Below, piece after piece: positions 1-9,202 of a DNA stretch of 58,322 nucleotides; within the stretch, counting starts at the first letter, position 1; every line of letters starts with the position of its first letter. This DNA comes from Candidatus Neomarinimicrobiota bacterium. Its GTDB lineage: Bacteria; Fidelibacterota; SORT01. A program made the position numbers and the translations under genes. The DNA lies in NCBI GenBank assembly GCA_022573815.1, contig JACZTG010000012.1, positions 1 through 58,322 of the forward strand. Direction: 5' to 3'. Under the pieces are notes generated by a model. It did not search any database. It was not told the DNA's origin and worked only from the letters and a program-made list of their open reading frames with translations.

Positions 1-935
1 TCCGTGAATATCTTGAAAGCCTTCGTTGCAAGGAGGATACTTTCGTCTATATCGTCTTTCCGGTGGAATATCTCCGCTCTTTCAAGGTATGAGAGTCCTG
101 CTATGCGTTCATCACCTGCCCGTTCAGAGAACTTAAGGCCGTCACCAAATTTCTTCTGGGCTCTGTCAAGCTCGCCTTTGTTCTTATAGGCGATACCGAT
201 GTTATGATGTATCAGCGCTCTCAGCGGGTCGTTGTCGCGTTTGCCCAGTGTGGTCAGTGCAGAGTCGTATGCCTCAAGAGCTCCGTCATGCTCGCCCCGG
301 ATATTGAGTATATTGCCCAGGTTCATATAGATCTTAAGGAGCAGGTCGCGGTCTTTCTTCGATGAAGCGAGCTTCTTGGCCGATTCAAACGATTCAAGCG
401 CGCGGGACATCTTTCCTGTCTCTGCGTATAGAATACCAAGCGTGTTCATCGTTGAGGCTAAAGCGATAACGTCGCCTGAGTCTCTAAGGAGAACTTCAGC
501 CGCGTTGAACTCTTCAAGCGCTCTCTCCCAGTTAGCCTGCTTGGCGTATATCTCGCCTAAGAAGCGACTGGCAGATCCCTTGATTGTGCGGTTCGTCTCG
601 CTTGCGGGGCGGCTCTTAACTTCTTCAAGAAGTCTCTCCGCCCTGTCAAACTGTAGGGAAGATATACCGATCCTGGCTATATCTATCAATAACGAATCAT
701 AAGCATCACCTTCAAGGTAACCCTGTGATACGCTCAGTATGATCTCGAACTTGGTGTCTATTGATAAGTTGTTACGGTCGTTCGTCGTAAGGTCTGTAGG
801 TAGGATGGTCTGCCACGATTCTTTAAGAGCAGCTTCGTTCTCCTTCAATACACCCGATACTCTCGAACCGAAGTCCCTGCCACAAAGCTTCGTGGCTGCC
901 CTGAGTATCTCTGTGATGAAGTTGTCAGTTACCAT
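1..935 (-). CDS. TPR-repeat protein, 3' end beyond left edge
   Basis: The reverse strand is open from an ATG at 935 to the window edge (311 codons seen). From about residue 75 the translation is a run of helix-turn-helix tetratricopeptide units, with motifs such as ALEEFNAAE, ALESFESAK, ALEAYDSAL and AQKKFGDGL at about 40-residue spacing. The first 70 residues are helical with no recognisable HTH or signal peptide, so the visible part is cytoplasmic. It starts 16 bases after the YGWAY peptide gene and is probably co-transcribed with it. Codon choice is biased to AAG, GAC, AAC, TAC and CTT, more than in neighbours, which hints at high expression. The effector end, if any, lies outside the window. 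A peptide-receptor role is inference only. Confidence 0.8.
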   Translation of the reverse strand, partial: MVTDNFITEILRAATKLCGRDFGSRVSGVLKENEAALKESWQTILPTDLTTNDRNNLSIDTKFEIILSVSQGYLEGDAYDSLLIDIARIGISSLQFDRAERLLEEVKSRPASETNRTIKGSASRFLGEIYAKQANWERALEEFNAAEVLLRDSGDVIALASTMNTLGILYAETGKMSRALESFESAKKLASSKKDRDLLLKIYMNLGNILNIRGEHDGALEAYDSALTTLGKRDNDPLRALIHHNIGIAYKNKGELDRAQKKFGDGLKFSERAGDERIAGLSYLERAEIFHRKDDIDESILLATKAFKIFT

Positions 936-950
936 CTATCTAAATATCCC

Positions 951-1205
951 TTAGTATGCCCAACCGTAACGTGTAGATTCTTCGTCCTGAGCACTTACCG
1001 AACTACCATTATTCTTATCGCTCTTCTTACCTTTTTTGAGGAGAGCATCATCTTCTGAATTGCTCTCATTGGCAGGTAACGCATTCGAAGTAACCGGCGC
1101 TTCAATTGCTCCGGGCGCAGTTATCGATGCGTAGTCACACGCAACTGAAAACAACAGCGCAACCGCCATTAAAGTAAGAAGTAATCCTCGTTTAGGTACT
1201 TTCAT
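951..1205 (-). CDS. small secreted/lipoprotein peptide precursor ending YGWAY
   Basis: An 84-residue product. I chose the ATG at 1205 because ACAGGAG lies 8 bases upstream and the protein then begins MKVPKRG followed by a hydrophobic core (LLLTLMAVALLFSVAC). That is a signal peptide with a lipobox-like ending at Cys22. The mature part is polar, with a Lys-rich patch (LLKKGKKSDKN), an acidic segment and the extreme C-terminus TRYGWAY before TAA. The layout of export signal, spacer and short aromatic tail resembles pro-peptides of secreted signals, but no family is recognised. It lies directly upstream of the TPR gene and has its own promoter. The same YGWAY ending is encoded at 47069-47101. 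It could also be an ordinary small lipoprotein. Confidence 0.7.
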   Translation of the reverse strand: MKVPKRGLLLTLMAVALLFSVACDYASITAPGAIEAPVTSNALPANESNSEDDALLKKGKKSDKNNGSSVSAQDEESTRYGWAY

Positions 1206-1227
1206 TGGATTTACTCCTGTTTTGATT

Positions 1228-1256
1228 GTATTACTAAAAGTATTACTAAAATTCAA
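1228..1256 (-). promoter_or_regulatory. sigma-70-like promoter with tandem 12-bp repeat
   Basis: On the minus strand TTGAAT (1256-1251) and TAATAC (1233-1228) are separated by 17 bases, close to the -35/-10 consensus, 22 bases upstream of the peptide gene start. The spacer and -10 contain TTTTAGTAATAC twice in direct tandem, which could be a regulator site. Seen in sequence; function is inferred. Confidence 0.5.
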
Positions 1257-1405
1257 ACTCTGTCTCCTAACATTATCCTTAAGATACAAAATGAAAAAAT
1301 CTTGACCGTGATAGGTGTCACAAAACTCCCTTTTATTTTTATCTTCCTGTAACTTCTTATTTATTCAGGACTTAAAAAGCGATATAATGCTTATCAGGTT
1401 CGCTT

Positions 1406-1996
1406 TTAGCCCTTACTGCCGTTTAAACCCAGCAAATTAGCCACTTCGGCTTTCAGGTCGGCTAATTTAAACGGTTTTCTGAGGTACTTAGATACCCCTG
1501 ATTCTTCTAATTTTGCTTCTGCTTCATCGTCAAGAGCAGAAGAAACCACCAAAATCTTAGCGGCAGAGTACTCTTCCGTCTTTTTTACCTGGCGAATTAC
1601 CTCAAATCCATTGATTTTCGGCATATTCAAATCAATTATGAGTAAGTCAGGCACTGATTTACCTATTTTCATCAGTCCTTCATATCCGTCTGTAGCCGAT
1701 TCAACGTTCAGGTCAGAATCCATATCTTCCAACGTCATAGCGATAGTCTTAACCATTCCCGGATCATCATCCATAATTAGGACGCTGTTATTAGAGTCAT
1801 AATTGGACAAGGATTCATCAATCGGCATATTGTTGGCTCTGAGGAATTTAACAAATGCTACCTTTTCTACCCGGAAATGACCCATCGGAGTTTGGAAACC
1901 GCTGAGATGTCCCTGTCGTATCCATCTCTTGACAGTTGTAATATTAACTTCACAATATCCGGCAATATCACCTGTGGATAAGTATTTTTTATCCAT
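1406..1996 (-). CDS. excisionase/MerR-type HTH fused to a response-regulator receiver domain
   Basis: A 196-residue protein. Residues 5-45 form an excisionase-like winged HTH (STGDIAGYCEVNITTVKRWI followed by GHLSGFQTPMGHFRV). Residues 71-190 form a CheY-like receiver with acidic D76-D78, the phospho-acceptor D122 in LIIDLNMP, S152 and K174 in LRKPF. DNA-binding first and receiver last is the reverse of the common OmpR/NarL order. It probably acts as a phosphorylation-controlled DNA-binding protein. No histidine kinase is adjacent, so the partner is unknown. Start ATG at 1996. It reads toward the YGWAY peptide gene, but that gene has its own promoter. Confidence 0.88.
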   Translation of the reverse strand: MDKKYLSTGDIAGYCEVNITTVKRWIRQGHLSGFQTPMGHFRVEKVAFVKFLRANNMPIDESLSNYDSNNSVLIMDDDPGMVKTIAMTLEDMDSDLNVESATDGYEGLMKIGKSVPDLLIIDLNMPKINGFEVIRQVKKTEEYSAAKILVVSSALDDEAEAKLEESGVSKYLRKPFKLADLKAEVANLLGLNGSKG

Positions 1997-2119
1997 ACTT
2001 ATACGTAAATCACCCGATTAACTCTTTTGCGCTGATTTGCACGAAATTTTGTAATATATACAGTTTTCAACATAGACTTCAAAATGTAGCATTTTATATG
2101 CTTAGAAGCAAACTATTTA

Positions 2120-2260
2120 TTACATAAATTAAGTTAACCACCCCTCACTCCCCTCCTCGAAAATGAGGGGTAAATTTAATGCGGTCATAGGGATTAAATA
2201 TCATCCTTTGTCATTGCGGGGAGTGATAGAGCCACGACACGGCAATCTCAAATTTCCCTG
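2120..2260. repeat. intergenic repeats, families B and A
   Basis: The 381-base gap between the regulator and the DUF885 gene holds a family B hairpin (CCCCTCACTCCCCTCC...GAGGGG, about 2140-2173), a short C fragment (GCGGTCATAGGG) and a family A arm (TGTCATTGCGGGGAG...CGGCAATCTCAA, 2209-2252). Nothing coding is seen here. Confidence 0.7.
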
Positions 2261-2381
2261 AATCGGTATATCGAAAATGCCCGTCTGACCGCCGGGCAGG
2301 CTTCCACTCTTTCAATTTACATAAGAAAGATGTAAATTAGCTTTCAATAAAATCGAATACTTTTCAAAGGAGAACTTTTCA

Positions 2382-4160
2382 ATGTACAGAAAGATGATTT
2401 TAGTAATTGTTTTACTCTTATTCTCATCATGCAGCTCATATACCGGTGTGCAAAAGCAAAATAATCAGGCGACAGGTCAACTCGAACAGCTTTTTGCCGA
2501 TGACTGGGAATACCAATTAAAAGAAAGCCCGCTCTTTGCCACATTCTACGGTGATAAACGTTATAACGCCGCGCTTCCGTCCGTATCGGTGGCTGATAAC
2601 CAACGAAGACTCGCTCAGGAAAAAGCATTCCTGACACGATTAGCAGAAATAGACAGGAACGCTCTTTCTGCAACTCATCAACTGAATTATGACATATTCA
2701 AACTATTAAAGCAGAACGACATAGCAGAATACCAATTCAAAACTTATCTGACTCCAATTACAAACCGGAGCGGATTTCATGTTTCGTTTCCTCAGTTAGC
2801 CGATAGAGTTCCGTTAAATAGCGTGGAAGATTACGAAAATTATATCGCCCGGCTAAACGGATTCGAGGTTTACGCTCAATCATATATTGAGCTTATGCGA
2901 GCGGGAATCAGCGAGGGATATGTACTTCCCGGAATCACGCTTAAGGGAATTGAAGGCACGATAGAGCCGCATATCGTCAAAGATGCGTCTGAAAGCTTGC
3001 TGTTCGCCGCATTTGAAAAATTCCCCGATGACATAGACGAAGCGGCGCAAGCAAACCTCACAGAAGCGGGTAAATCCGCGATTCTGAATTCGGTTGTTCC
3101 CGGCTATGAAGCGTTCTTAAAATTTATTACAGAGGAATACCTCCCTGCCGCAAGAGAAGATATTGCCGCTTCTTCCCTCCCCGACGGAAAAGCGTTTTAT
3201 GAGCATCGGGTTCGGCTGTTCACAACGCTGGATATAACGCCTAAAGAGGTTCACAAAATAGGTCATTCGGAGGTGAAGCGAATCCGCGGAGAAATGGAGG
3301 AACTGATTCGCGAGACAGGTTTTGAGGGAAGTTTTCAGGACTTTGTGCAATTTTTGCGGACAGATGACCGGTTCTACGTTGACAGCCCGAAGGCGTTGAT
3401 GGCTCAAATCGCTCTGACGCTGAAGCTGATGGACGGACAATTACCAACGCTATTCAAGACACTTCCCAGGTCGCCTTACGGAATCAAAAAGATACCTGAT
3501 TTCATCGCTCCGAAGACCACAACGGCTTATTATAACAGTCCCGCCGGCGACGGTTCAAAAGCGGGTTTCTATTTTGTAAATACGTATGACCTCAGAAGTC
3601 GCCCTACTTATGAGATCGAAGCTCTCTCCTTTCACGAGGCGGTTCCGGGGCATCATCTTCAGATAGCCCTGCAGCAGGAGATGGAGAACATTCCCGAATT
3701 CAGAAAATACGCCAGCTTCACCGCCTTTGTTGAGGGTTGGGCGCTTTATTCGGAACGGCTTGGTCTGGAGGTCGGCTTTTACGAGGATCCGTACAGCGAT
3801 TTCGGTCGATTGACTTACGAGATGTGGCGCGCGCTCCGGCTCGTTGTAGATACGGGCATGCATTATTTCGGGTGGTCACGCCAGAAAGCGATTGATTATA
3901 TGGCGGAGAATTCCGCTCTGACTATGCATAACATCACAACAGAAATAGACAGGTATATCTCGTGGCCCGGACAGGCGTTGGGATACAAAATGGGCGAGTT
4001 GAAGATCAGGGAACTCCGCGCCTACTCCAAAGAAAAATTAGGCGATAAATTTGACGTAAGAGAATTTCACGAAGTCGTTCTCGGCAGCGGAGCGGTTCCT
4101 ATGAATGTCCTCGAAGCCAATGTCACCGATTGGGTATCGAATAAACTATCAGAAAGGTAG
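2382..4160 (+). CDS. DUF885 family lipoprotein, putative zinc peptidase
   Basis: A 592-residue product with an N-terminal signal ending LLLFSSC (Cys17), so probably a lipid-anchored envelope protein. The DUF885 signature is clear: HEAVPGHH around residue 418 (an HExxxGH metal site) followed by FVEGWALYSERLG about 30 residues later, then SWPGQALGYKMGE near the C-terminus. The family is metallopeptidase-like; the substrate is unknown. The start at 2382 has AAAGGAG 9 bases upstream. It is followed 10 bases later by an M16 peptidase and faces a second DUF885 gene, suggesting peptide scavenging. Residue pattern is seen; activity is inferred from the family. Confidence 0.93.
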   Translation: MYRKMILVIVLLLFSSCSSYTGVQKQNNQATGQLEQLFADDWEYQLKESPLFATFYGDKRYNAALPSVSVADNQRRLAQEKAFLTRLAEIDRNALSATHQLNYDIFKLLKQNDIAEYQFKTYLTPITNRSGFHVSFPQLADRVPLNSVEDYENYIARLNGFEVYAQSYIELMRAGISEGYVLPGITLKGIEGTIEPHIVKDASESLLFAAFEKFPDDIDEAAQANLTEAGKSAILNSVVPGYEAFLKFITEEYLPAAREDIAASSLPDGKAFYEHRVRLFTTLDITPKEVHKIGHSEVKRIRGEMEELIRETGFEGSFQDFVQFLRTDDRFYVDSPKALMAQIALTLKLMDGQLPTLFKTLPRSPYGIKKIPDFIAPKTTTAYYNSPAGDGSKAGFYFVNTYDLRSRPTYEIEALSFHEAVPGHHLQIALQQEMENIPEFRKYASFTAFVEGWALYSERLGLEVGFYEDPYSDFGRLTYEMWRALRLVVDTGMHYFGWSRQKAIDYMAENSALTMHNITTEIDRYISWPGQALGYKMGELKIRELRAYSKEKLGDKFDVREFHEVVLGSGAVPMNVLEANVTDWVSNKLSER

Positions 4161-4170
4161 GAATCAGAAG

Positions 4171-7020
4171 ATGACTAAATTCAATCAATTATTTTTAATT
4201 ATAATAATCTTCTTCCTTACCGGATGCACCGGTCAGAAAGGAAACGAAAGCCTTAAAGGAATCGGACAGCAGTTTTTCCCGTCCCTGGATAGTCCCATAC
4301 CGGTCAACCCGAATGTGGTTGAAGGAAAATTGGATAACGGTATCAAATATCTTATTCTGAAAAACGGGAAACCGGAAAATAGAGCGGAACTCCGACTAGT
4401 TGTAAACGTCGGCTCGGTGTTGGAAGAAGATGATCAGCAAGGTCTCGCCCACTTTGTGGAGCATATGGCGTTCAACGGAACCAAGAATTTCGCGAAGCAG
4501 GAAATTGTGGATTATCTCGAATCCATCGGAATGCGGTTCGGAGCCGACATAAATGCGTACACAAGCTTTGACGAAACCGTTTATATGCTAAAAGTCCCAA
4601 CCGACAGCGCGGAAATGGTCGAACAGGGGTTCCTGATATTAGAAGATTGGGCAAGCGGTGTGAGCTTCGAAGATGAAGAAATCGACAAGGAAAGAGGCGT
4701 GGTCATCGAGGAATGGCGACTGCGAAGAGGCGCTGAAGCGCGGATGTTCGATAAACAGCTTCCCGTACTTTTCAAAGATTCCAGGTACGCTGTCCGGTTG
4801 CCTATCGGTCAAAAAGCCGTACTCGACAGCTTCAGTTATGATGCGGCAAAACGATTTTACAAAGAGTGGTATCGCCCCGAATTGATGGCTGTCATCGCAG
4901 TAGGCGACTTCGACGTAGAATGGATCGAAGGACTGATAAAAGAACACTTTAACCGAATCCCGGCAAGCGAGAATCCGAGAGATAGAGAAGTTTACGGAGT
5001 GCCCGACCATAAGGAAACTCTCGTCTCCATCGCCTCCGACAAGGAAGCCACCGGCTCACGGATTTCAATTTACTATAAGCAGGATACGAAAAATGAGAAC
5101 TCACATGGAGCATACCGGGAAGGAATTATAAAATCAATATACAACGCAATGCTTAATGACAGGCTCGCTGAGATCACCACCAAACTTAATGCTCCGTTCC
5201 TTTACGGATTTTCAGCGCAAGGAAGGTTCGTTCGGGAAAAGGAAGTTTACCTCTTAACGTCCGGTGTTCAGGATAACGGAATCGAACGCGGTCTTGAAGC
5301 CCTATTGACCGAAGCCGAACGGGTAGCGCTGCACGGATTCACTTCCGCAGAATTGGAACGGCAAAAGATAAATCAGCTTAAAAGTATGGAAAAAGCTTAC
5401 AACGAGAGGGACAAAACAAATTCCGGAAGTTACGCTTCCGAGTATATCAGACATTTCCTCGTTGACGAGCCGATTCCGGGCATCATATACGAATTTGAGC
5501 TATACAAGATGTATATGCCGACCATCACCCTTGACGAAATAAATAGTCTCGCACGCACCTGGCTCTCCGACGAGAACAGAGTCATCCTCGCAAATCTCCC
5601 GATAAAAGACAGTATAGTAGAACCAACAGATGCGTCTCTCCTCGCTGTCTTTGACATAGTGAAATCACTGACCATTGAGCCGTACGAAGAGTCAGTGCCT
5701 GACCTGCCATTGGTGGCGGATATTCCCGCGCCATCTGCGGTCACTTCCGAATCATATATAGAGGTGTTGGATATTCACGAATTTATTTTGGCGAATGGAA
5801 TACGCGTTCTGATGAAAAAAACCGACTTCAAAAACGATGAAATACTTATGACTTCGTTCAGCGCCGGCGGCAGATCTCACCTTGTGAGGGATGAATATGT
5901 TCCCGGAAAGATATCCGCGAGCGTCATCAATGAAAGCGGTTTCGGAGCGTTCAACAAAATAGCGTTGGAGAAAAAACTTGCCGGTAAAATTGTCGGAGTC
6001 TCTCCCTACATCGGGTCGGTGAAAGAGGGAATCTCAGGTTCCTCCACACCCGAAGATATTGAGACAATGTTTCAGCTCATTCATCTTGTCTTTACCGCTC
6101 CGAGGAAGGACAGCACCGCATATCTTGCGCTAAAAGAAAGGATAAACGGATTTGTGCTGAACAGGAGCGCAAGCCCCAACGTTGCTTTCAGAGACACTAT
6201 CAGCGCACTGATGTCCCGCAATCATCCGCGGTATCGACCCTGGTCAACAAAACTTGTTGAAGAGTTCGATCTTAATAAGTCATATAATATTTTCCGAAAC
6301 GCATTTGCCGATGCAGGCGACTTTACTTTTATTTTCATAGGAAATATCGAACCTGCTGTCATCAAGAAACTTTCCAGGATTTACCTTGGTAATCTTCCTG
6401 CTGATGCTGAACATTTATCCTTTAAAGACGACGGAGTTGATCCGCCGGAAGGTGTGATAAAGAAGAAAGTCTTTAAAGGTCAGGAACCGAAAAGTAATAC
6501 GCAGATTATCTTCACGGGCGATTTTGAATGGAACAGGCAGAACCGCTATAATATCAATTCAATGGTTCATTCTCTCCGAATTAAACTCCGGGAAGTATTG
6601 CGGGAAGAGCTGGGCGGAACTTACGGCGTCCGCGTAAGCGCAATTCTTCAGGAGTTCCCCGATGAGGAATATCAGATTCGTATCTCATTCGGCAGCGACC
6701 CGGACCGGGTGGCGGAACTGACCGAAACTGTTTTTACCCAGATAGACAGCCTTAGGAATTTCGGAACCACTGATAAAAATCTCGTTAAAATCAAAGAGAT
6801 CCAGCGAAGGACCCTTGAAACGAGTTTAAAGGAAAACAGTTTTTGGCTCAACACGATTGAATCATATGTGTGGCACAAACAGGATTTTGCTGATGTGATG
6901 AAGTTTGATGAATTGGTGGAAGCGCTTTCGCTTGAGACGATCCGGAAAACCGCCCACATGTATTTTGATATGAACAATTACGTTCAGGTATCGCTTTATC
7001 CTGAAGGATTTGTAGAATAG
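4171..7020 (+). CDS. M16 family (pitrilysin-like) zinc peptidase, lipoprotein
   Basis: A 949-residue product. I chose the ATG at 4171 over an in-frame ATG at 4105 inside the previous gene because AAAGGTAGGA precedes it and a lipoprotein signal (FFLTGC, Cys19) follows at once. It has two tandem M16 halves. The first carries the inverted zinc motif HFVEH in GLAHFVEHMAFNGTKNF, with the downstream ligand region EEIDKERGVVIEEWR about 75 residues later. The second half lacks the motif and ends with the usual REELGGTYGVRV element. It probably degrades peptides in the periplasm and is co-transcribed with the DUF885 gene upstream. Confidence 0.94.
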   Translation: MTKFNQLFLIIIIFFLTGCTGQKGNESLKGIGQQFFPSLDSPIPVNPNVVEGKLDNGIKYLILKNGKPENRAELRLVVNVGSVLEEDDQQGLAHFVEHMAFNGTKNFAKQEIVDYLESIGMRFGADINAYTSFDETVYMLKVPTDSAEMVEQGFLILEDWASGVSFEDEEIDKERGVVIEEWRLRRGAEARMFDKQLPVLFKDSRYAVRLPIGQKAVLDSFSYDAAKRFYKEWYRPELMAVIAVGDFDVEWIEGLIKEHFNRIPASENPRDREVYGVPDHKETLVSIASDKEATGSRISIYYKQDTKNENSHGAYREGIIKSIYNAMLNDRLAEITTKLNAPFLYGFSAQGRFVREKEVYLLTSGVQDNGIERGLEALLTEAERVALHGFTSAELERQKINQLKSMEKAYNERDKTNSGSYASEYIRHFLVDEPIPGIIYEFELYKMYMPTITLDEINSLARTWLSDENRVILANLPIKDSIVEPTDASLLAVFDIVKSLTIEPYEESVPDLPLVADIPAPSAVTSESYIEVLDIHEFILANGIRVLMKKTDFKNDEILMTSFSAGGRSHLVRDEYVPGKISASVINESGFGAFNKIALEKKLAGKIVGVSPYIGSVKEGISGSSTPEDIETMFQLIHLVFTAPRKDSTAYLALKERINGFVLNRSASPNVAFRDTISALMSRNHPRYRPWSTKLVEEFDLNKSYNIFRNAFADAGDFTFIFIGNIEPAVIKKLSRIYLGNLPADAEHLSFKDDGVDPPEGVIKKKVFKGQEPKSNTQIIFTGDFEWNRQNRYNINSMVHSLRIKLREVLREELGGTYGVRVSAILQEFPDEEYQIRISFGSDPDRVAELTETVFTQIDSLRNFGTTDKNLVKIKEIQRRTLETSLKENSFWLNTIESYVWHKQDFADVMKFDELVEALSLETIRKTAHMYFDMNNYVQVSLYPEGFVE

Positions 7021-7034
7021 AATCTGATAATTAA

Positions 7035-7386
7035 CTGAGAACCACCCCTCTATCCCCTCCTTAGAAAGGAGGGGAAGTTAACCTCTCCCCTTGAGGGGAG
7101 TGACCGTTACGTCACTAACATATTAGGAGTGATTTCAGAATTACACCCTCCGTCACTCCGTGACACCTCCCTCAAGGGAGGAGGTTAACTAACTGTTTCC
7201 GCCCATATTTTGTTATTCTTTGTCATTCCGAGCGCCTGCCCGACTGATGTCAGGCGGGAAGCGAAAGAATCTCAATTATTTGTTGACGAGTTAATCCTGA
7301 GATTCCTTCGTTGCCGTGCTCCTCTGAATGACGACAATGTGCGCGGGTTATCCGTCGGCTGACGGACTGACCGCGCAATCTCAATC
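7035..7386. repeat. intergenic repeat block, families B, A and C
   Basis: The gap between two convergent peptidase genes contains B modules (CCACCCC...CCTCCTTAGAAAGGAGGGG, CTCCCCTTGAGGGGAG and CTCCCTCAAGGGAGGAG), an A pair (TGTCATTCCGAGCG...GAATCTCAA facing GAGATTCCTTCG...CTGAATGACG, 7213-7330) and a C relative (GCGGGTTATCCGTCGGCTGACGGACTGACCGC). No gene is seen. Confidence 0.75.
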
Positions 7387-7388
7387 TA

Positions 7389-9119
7389 TTAAAAAAGAGA
7401 ACCGCCATCATCACCCAGCATTGCCTTACGAATCATCGGAATGGGCGGCCCGCCGAATGAGAGGTACATATCGTGATACGCTTTCCACGTTCCGTGCATT
7501 CCTCTCGACGCTGTCCAGTCTTCACGGAGTTTCTTTATCATAAGTTTGCCCATAGTGTAGTTCAGATAAGCCGGGTCGTAAGTTCCCCGCGCCGCCTGCT
7601 GCCTCGCATTGCCCGGGTCCTGAAAACCCGATTCCATAAAGAGCGCTTCCGATTCTTCAACTGTCATCCCTTCGGTGTGCAGACCGATGGTGGAAAGAAA
7701 TCGAGCGTTGCGAAGCAGTGCATTAATCAGTTGACCGATATGTATCTCAGGGTCGCCGTCGCTAAATCCGGCATCCCACATCATCTCTTCGGTGTAGTGC
7801 GCCCATCCTTCCGCAAACGCATAGCCGACAAATACCTGTCCGAATTTGGAATCAGACCTGTTGGAATGTAGAAATTGCAGGAAATGTCCGGGCCAAATCT
7901 CATGCACAGAAACGAACATCAGATCCGCTTTACCCGGAAGGTAATCGTGTTGATCTTTTTCGGACCAGGTGGGATCCGGCGGCGCGATATAATACGTTGA
8001 CGGCAATCCTTCTTCATACGGACCGGGAATATTTATATACGCGAAATTCCACCTTGCATATTCGGGCGCTTCCGCCACCAGCGCTTTTTCAGTTCCGGGA
8101 ATAGTTATGAGGTCCTTCTCAATCAGGAAATCTCTGAGCACCGATAATTGTTGACGCGCTCCTTCTACTGCTCCCCCCTCATTCTTCACGCTGCGAGCCT
8201 TTTCAACACACTCATGATTTGTCAGTCCGCTCGCGTATTCAGCGCACGCTTCTGTGAGAGATGCGATATTCCGCGCAAGGTCATTTTGTGCGATGACTTT
8301 TAGGTCAGCGATAGATACATCAACCCGTTCTGTCGCCCACAGCATTTCCTGAAAATTCTCGGCGCCAATTGCGAATCCATCGGTAGCGTCGGGACGCTGC
8401 TCTTCGATCCATGCGTCAAGTTTTTTCATAGCCGCAACGGCAAGCAAGTTCGCTTCTTTCAGATCTGCCTGGAGCTGAGCGTCTTCCACAGTTGCAAATA
8501 CGTCATAAATATCGTTTTCGAAATAAGTAGCATAACCACCGAAAGTGGTGTGACCTAAATTTACGAATGTCAGTGGAAGCGGAGTGCGCAGGTTTTCCAT
8601 TATCTGTTCAACCGCTCTTGGGACTTCACCGGCGAATTTTGTGTAAGCCTGCATCCGAACATCAAGCGGAGCATATTCAAGAATTACATAATTGCTCGGA
8701 TCAAAATGACCCTGGTAAAAATTGGGATTTCGATACTGCTTCTCCGTCGTTTCGAGCCAAAACAGGTCTCCGTCAATGACCGACAGCAAATACTCTCTTT
8801 CGAATCGTTGGCCATCACTCAGTGTTGTCCCGTCAAATGCCATTGCGCCAGTTCGTTTGGCGTGAAGCCGCGCTATCTCTTTGTTAAATCCTTCCACGCT
8901 CCAATCGGGAAGCTGTCCGTCAAATTCATGCCGACCCGCTCCGATAGCTGTTGTGGGATTTGCGACAAAATAATCTTCAAGGAAATCGGAGACGAATACG
9001 TCCCAATCCGCCGAGTGAGTCGGCGACATTTTCACTGTTGATTTTTGACAGCTGACGCTGAGGATTAATAGCATAAAAAGCGTAATAAATCCCGATGTTT
9101 TAGTTGAGATAATTCTCAT
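7389..9119 (-). CDS. DUF885 family lipoprotein, second copy
   Basis: A 576-residue product with a signal peptide ending LILSVSC (Cys24). It has the same metal-site layout as the 2382 gene but is a distant paralogue: HEIWPGHFLQ, then AFAEGWAHYTEEM about 30 residues on, and YTMGKLMIKKLR near the C-terminus. The ATG at 9119 has GGAG 7 bases upstream. It converges with the DUF885-M16 pair, so the three make a local envelope peptidase cluster. The substrate is unknown. Confidence 0.93.
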   Translation of the reverse strand: MRIISTKTSGFITLFMLLILSVSCQKSTVKMSPTHSADWDVFVSDFLEDYFVANPTTAIGAGRHEFDGQLPDWSVEGFNKEIARLHAKRTGAMAFDGTTLSDGQRFEREYLLSVIDGDLFWLETTEKQYRNPNFYQGHFDPSNYVILEYAPLDVRMQAYTKFAGEVPRAVEQIMENLRTPLPLTFVNLGHTTFGGYATYFENDIYDVFATVEDAQLQADLKEANLLAVAAMKKLDAWIEEQRPDATDGFAIGAENFQEMLWATERVDVSIADLKVIAQNDLARNIASLTEACAEYASGLTNHECVEKARSVKNEGGAVEGARQQLSVLRDFLIEKDLITIPGTEKALVAEAPEYARWNFAYINIPGPYEEGLPSTYYIAPPDPTWSEKDQHDYLPGKADLMFVSVHEIWPGHFLQFLHSNRSDSKFGQVFVGYAFAEGWAHYTEEMMWDAGFSDGDPEIHIGQLINALLRNARFLSTIGLHTEGMTVEESEALFMESGFQDPGNARQQAARGTYDPAYLNYTMGKLMIKKLREDWTASRGMHGTWKAYHDMYLSFGGPPIPMIRKAMLGDDGGSLF

Positions 9120-9202
9120 AAGTATTCTCCGGATAAAATTAGTCGGTGATGCTTCGTTTAATCTACGTAAAGTATTTCCAAATGTTCAGAGTGGCAATTT
9201 AA

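Noticed and set aside
4-954. Plus-strand ORFs at 4-189, 376-702 and 739-954
   Set aside because: They lie antisense to the long TPR frame on the minus strand, which has regular TPR motifs and strong codon bias.
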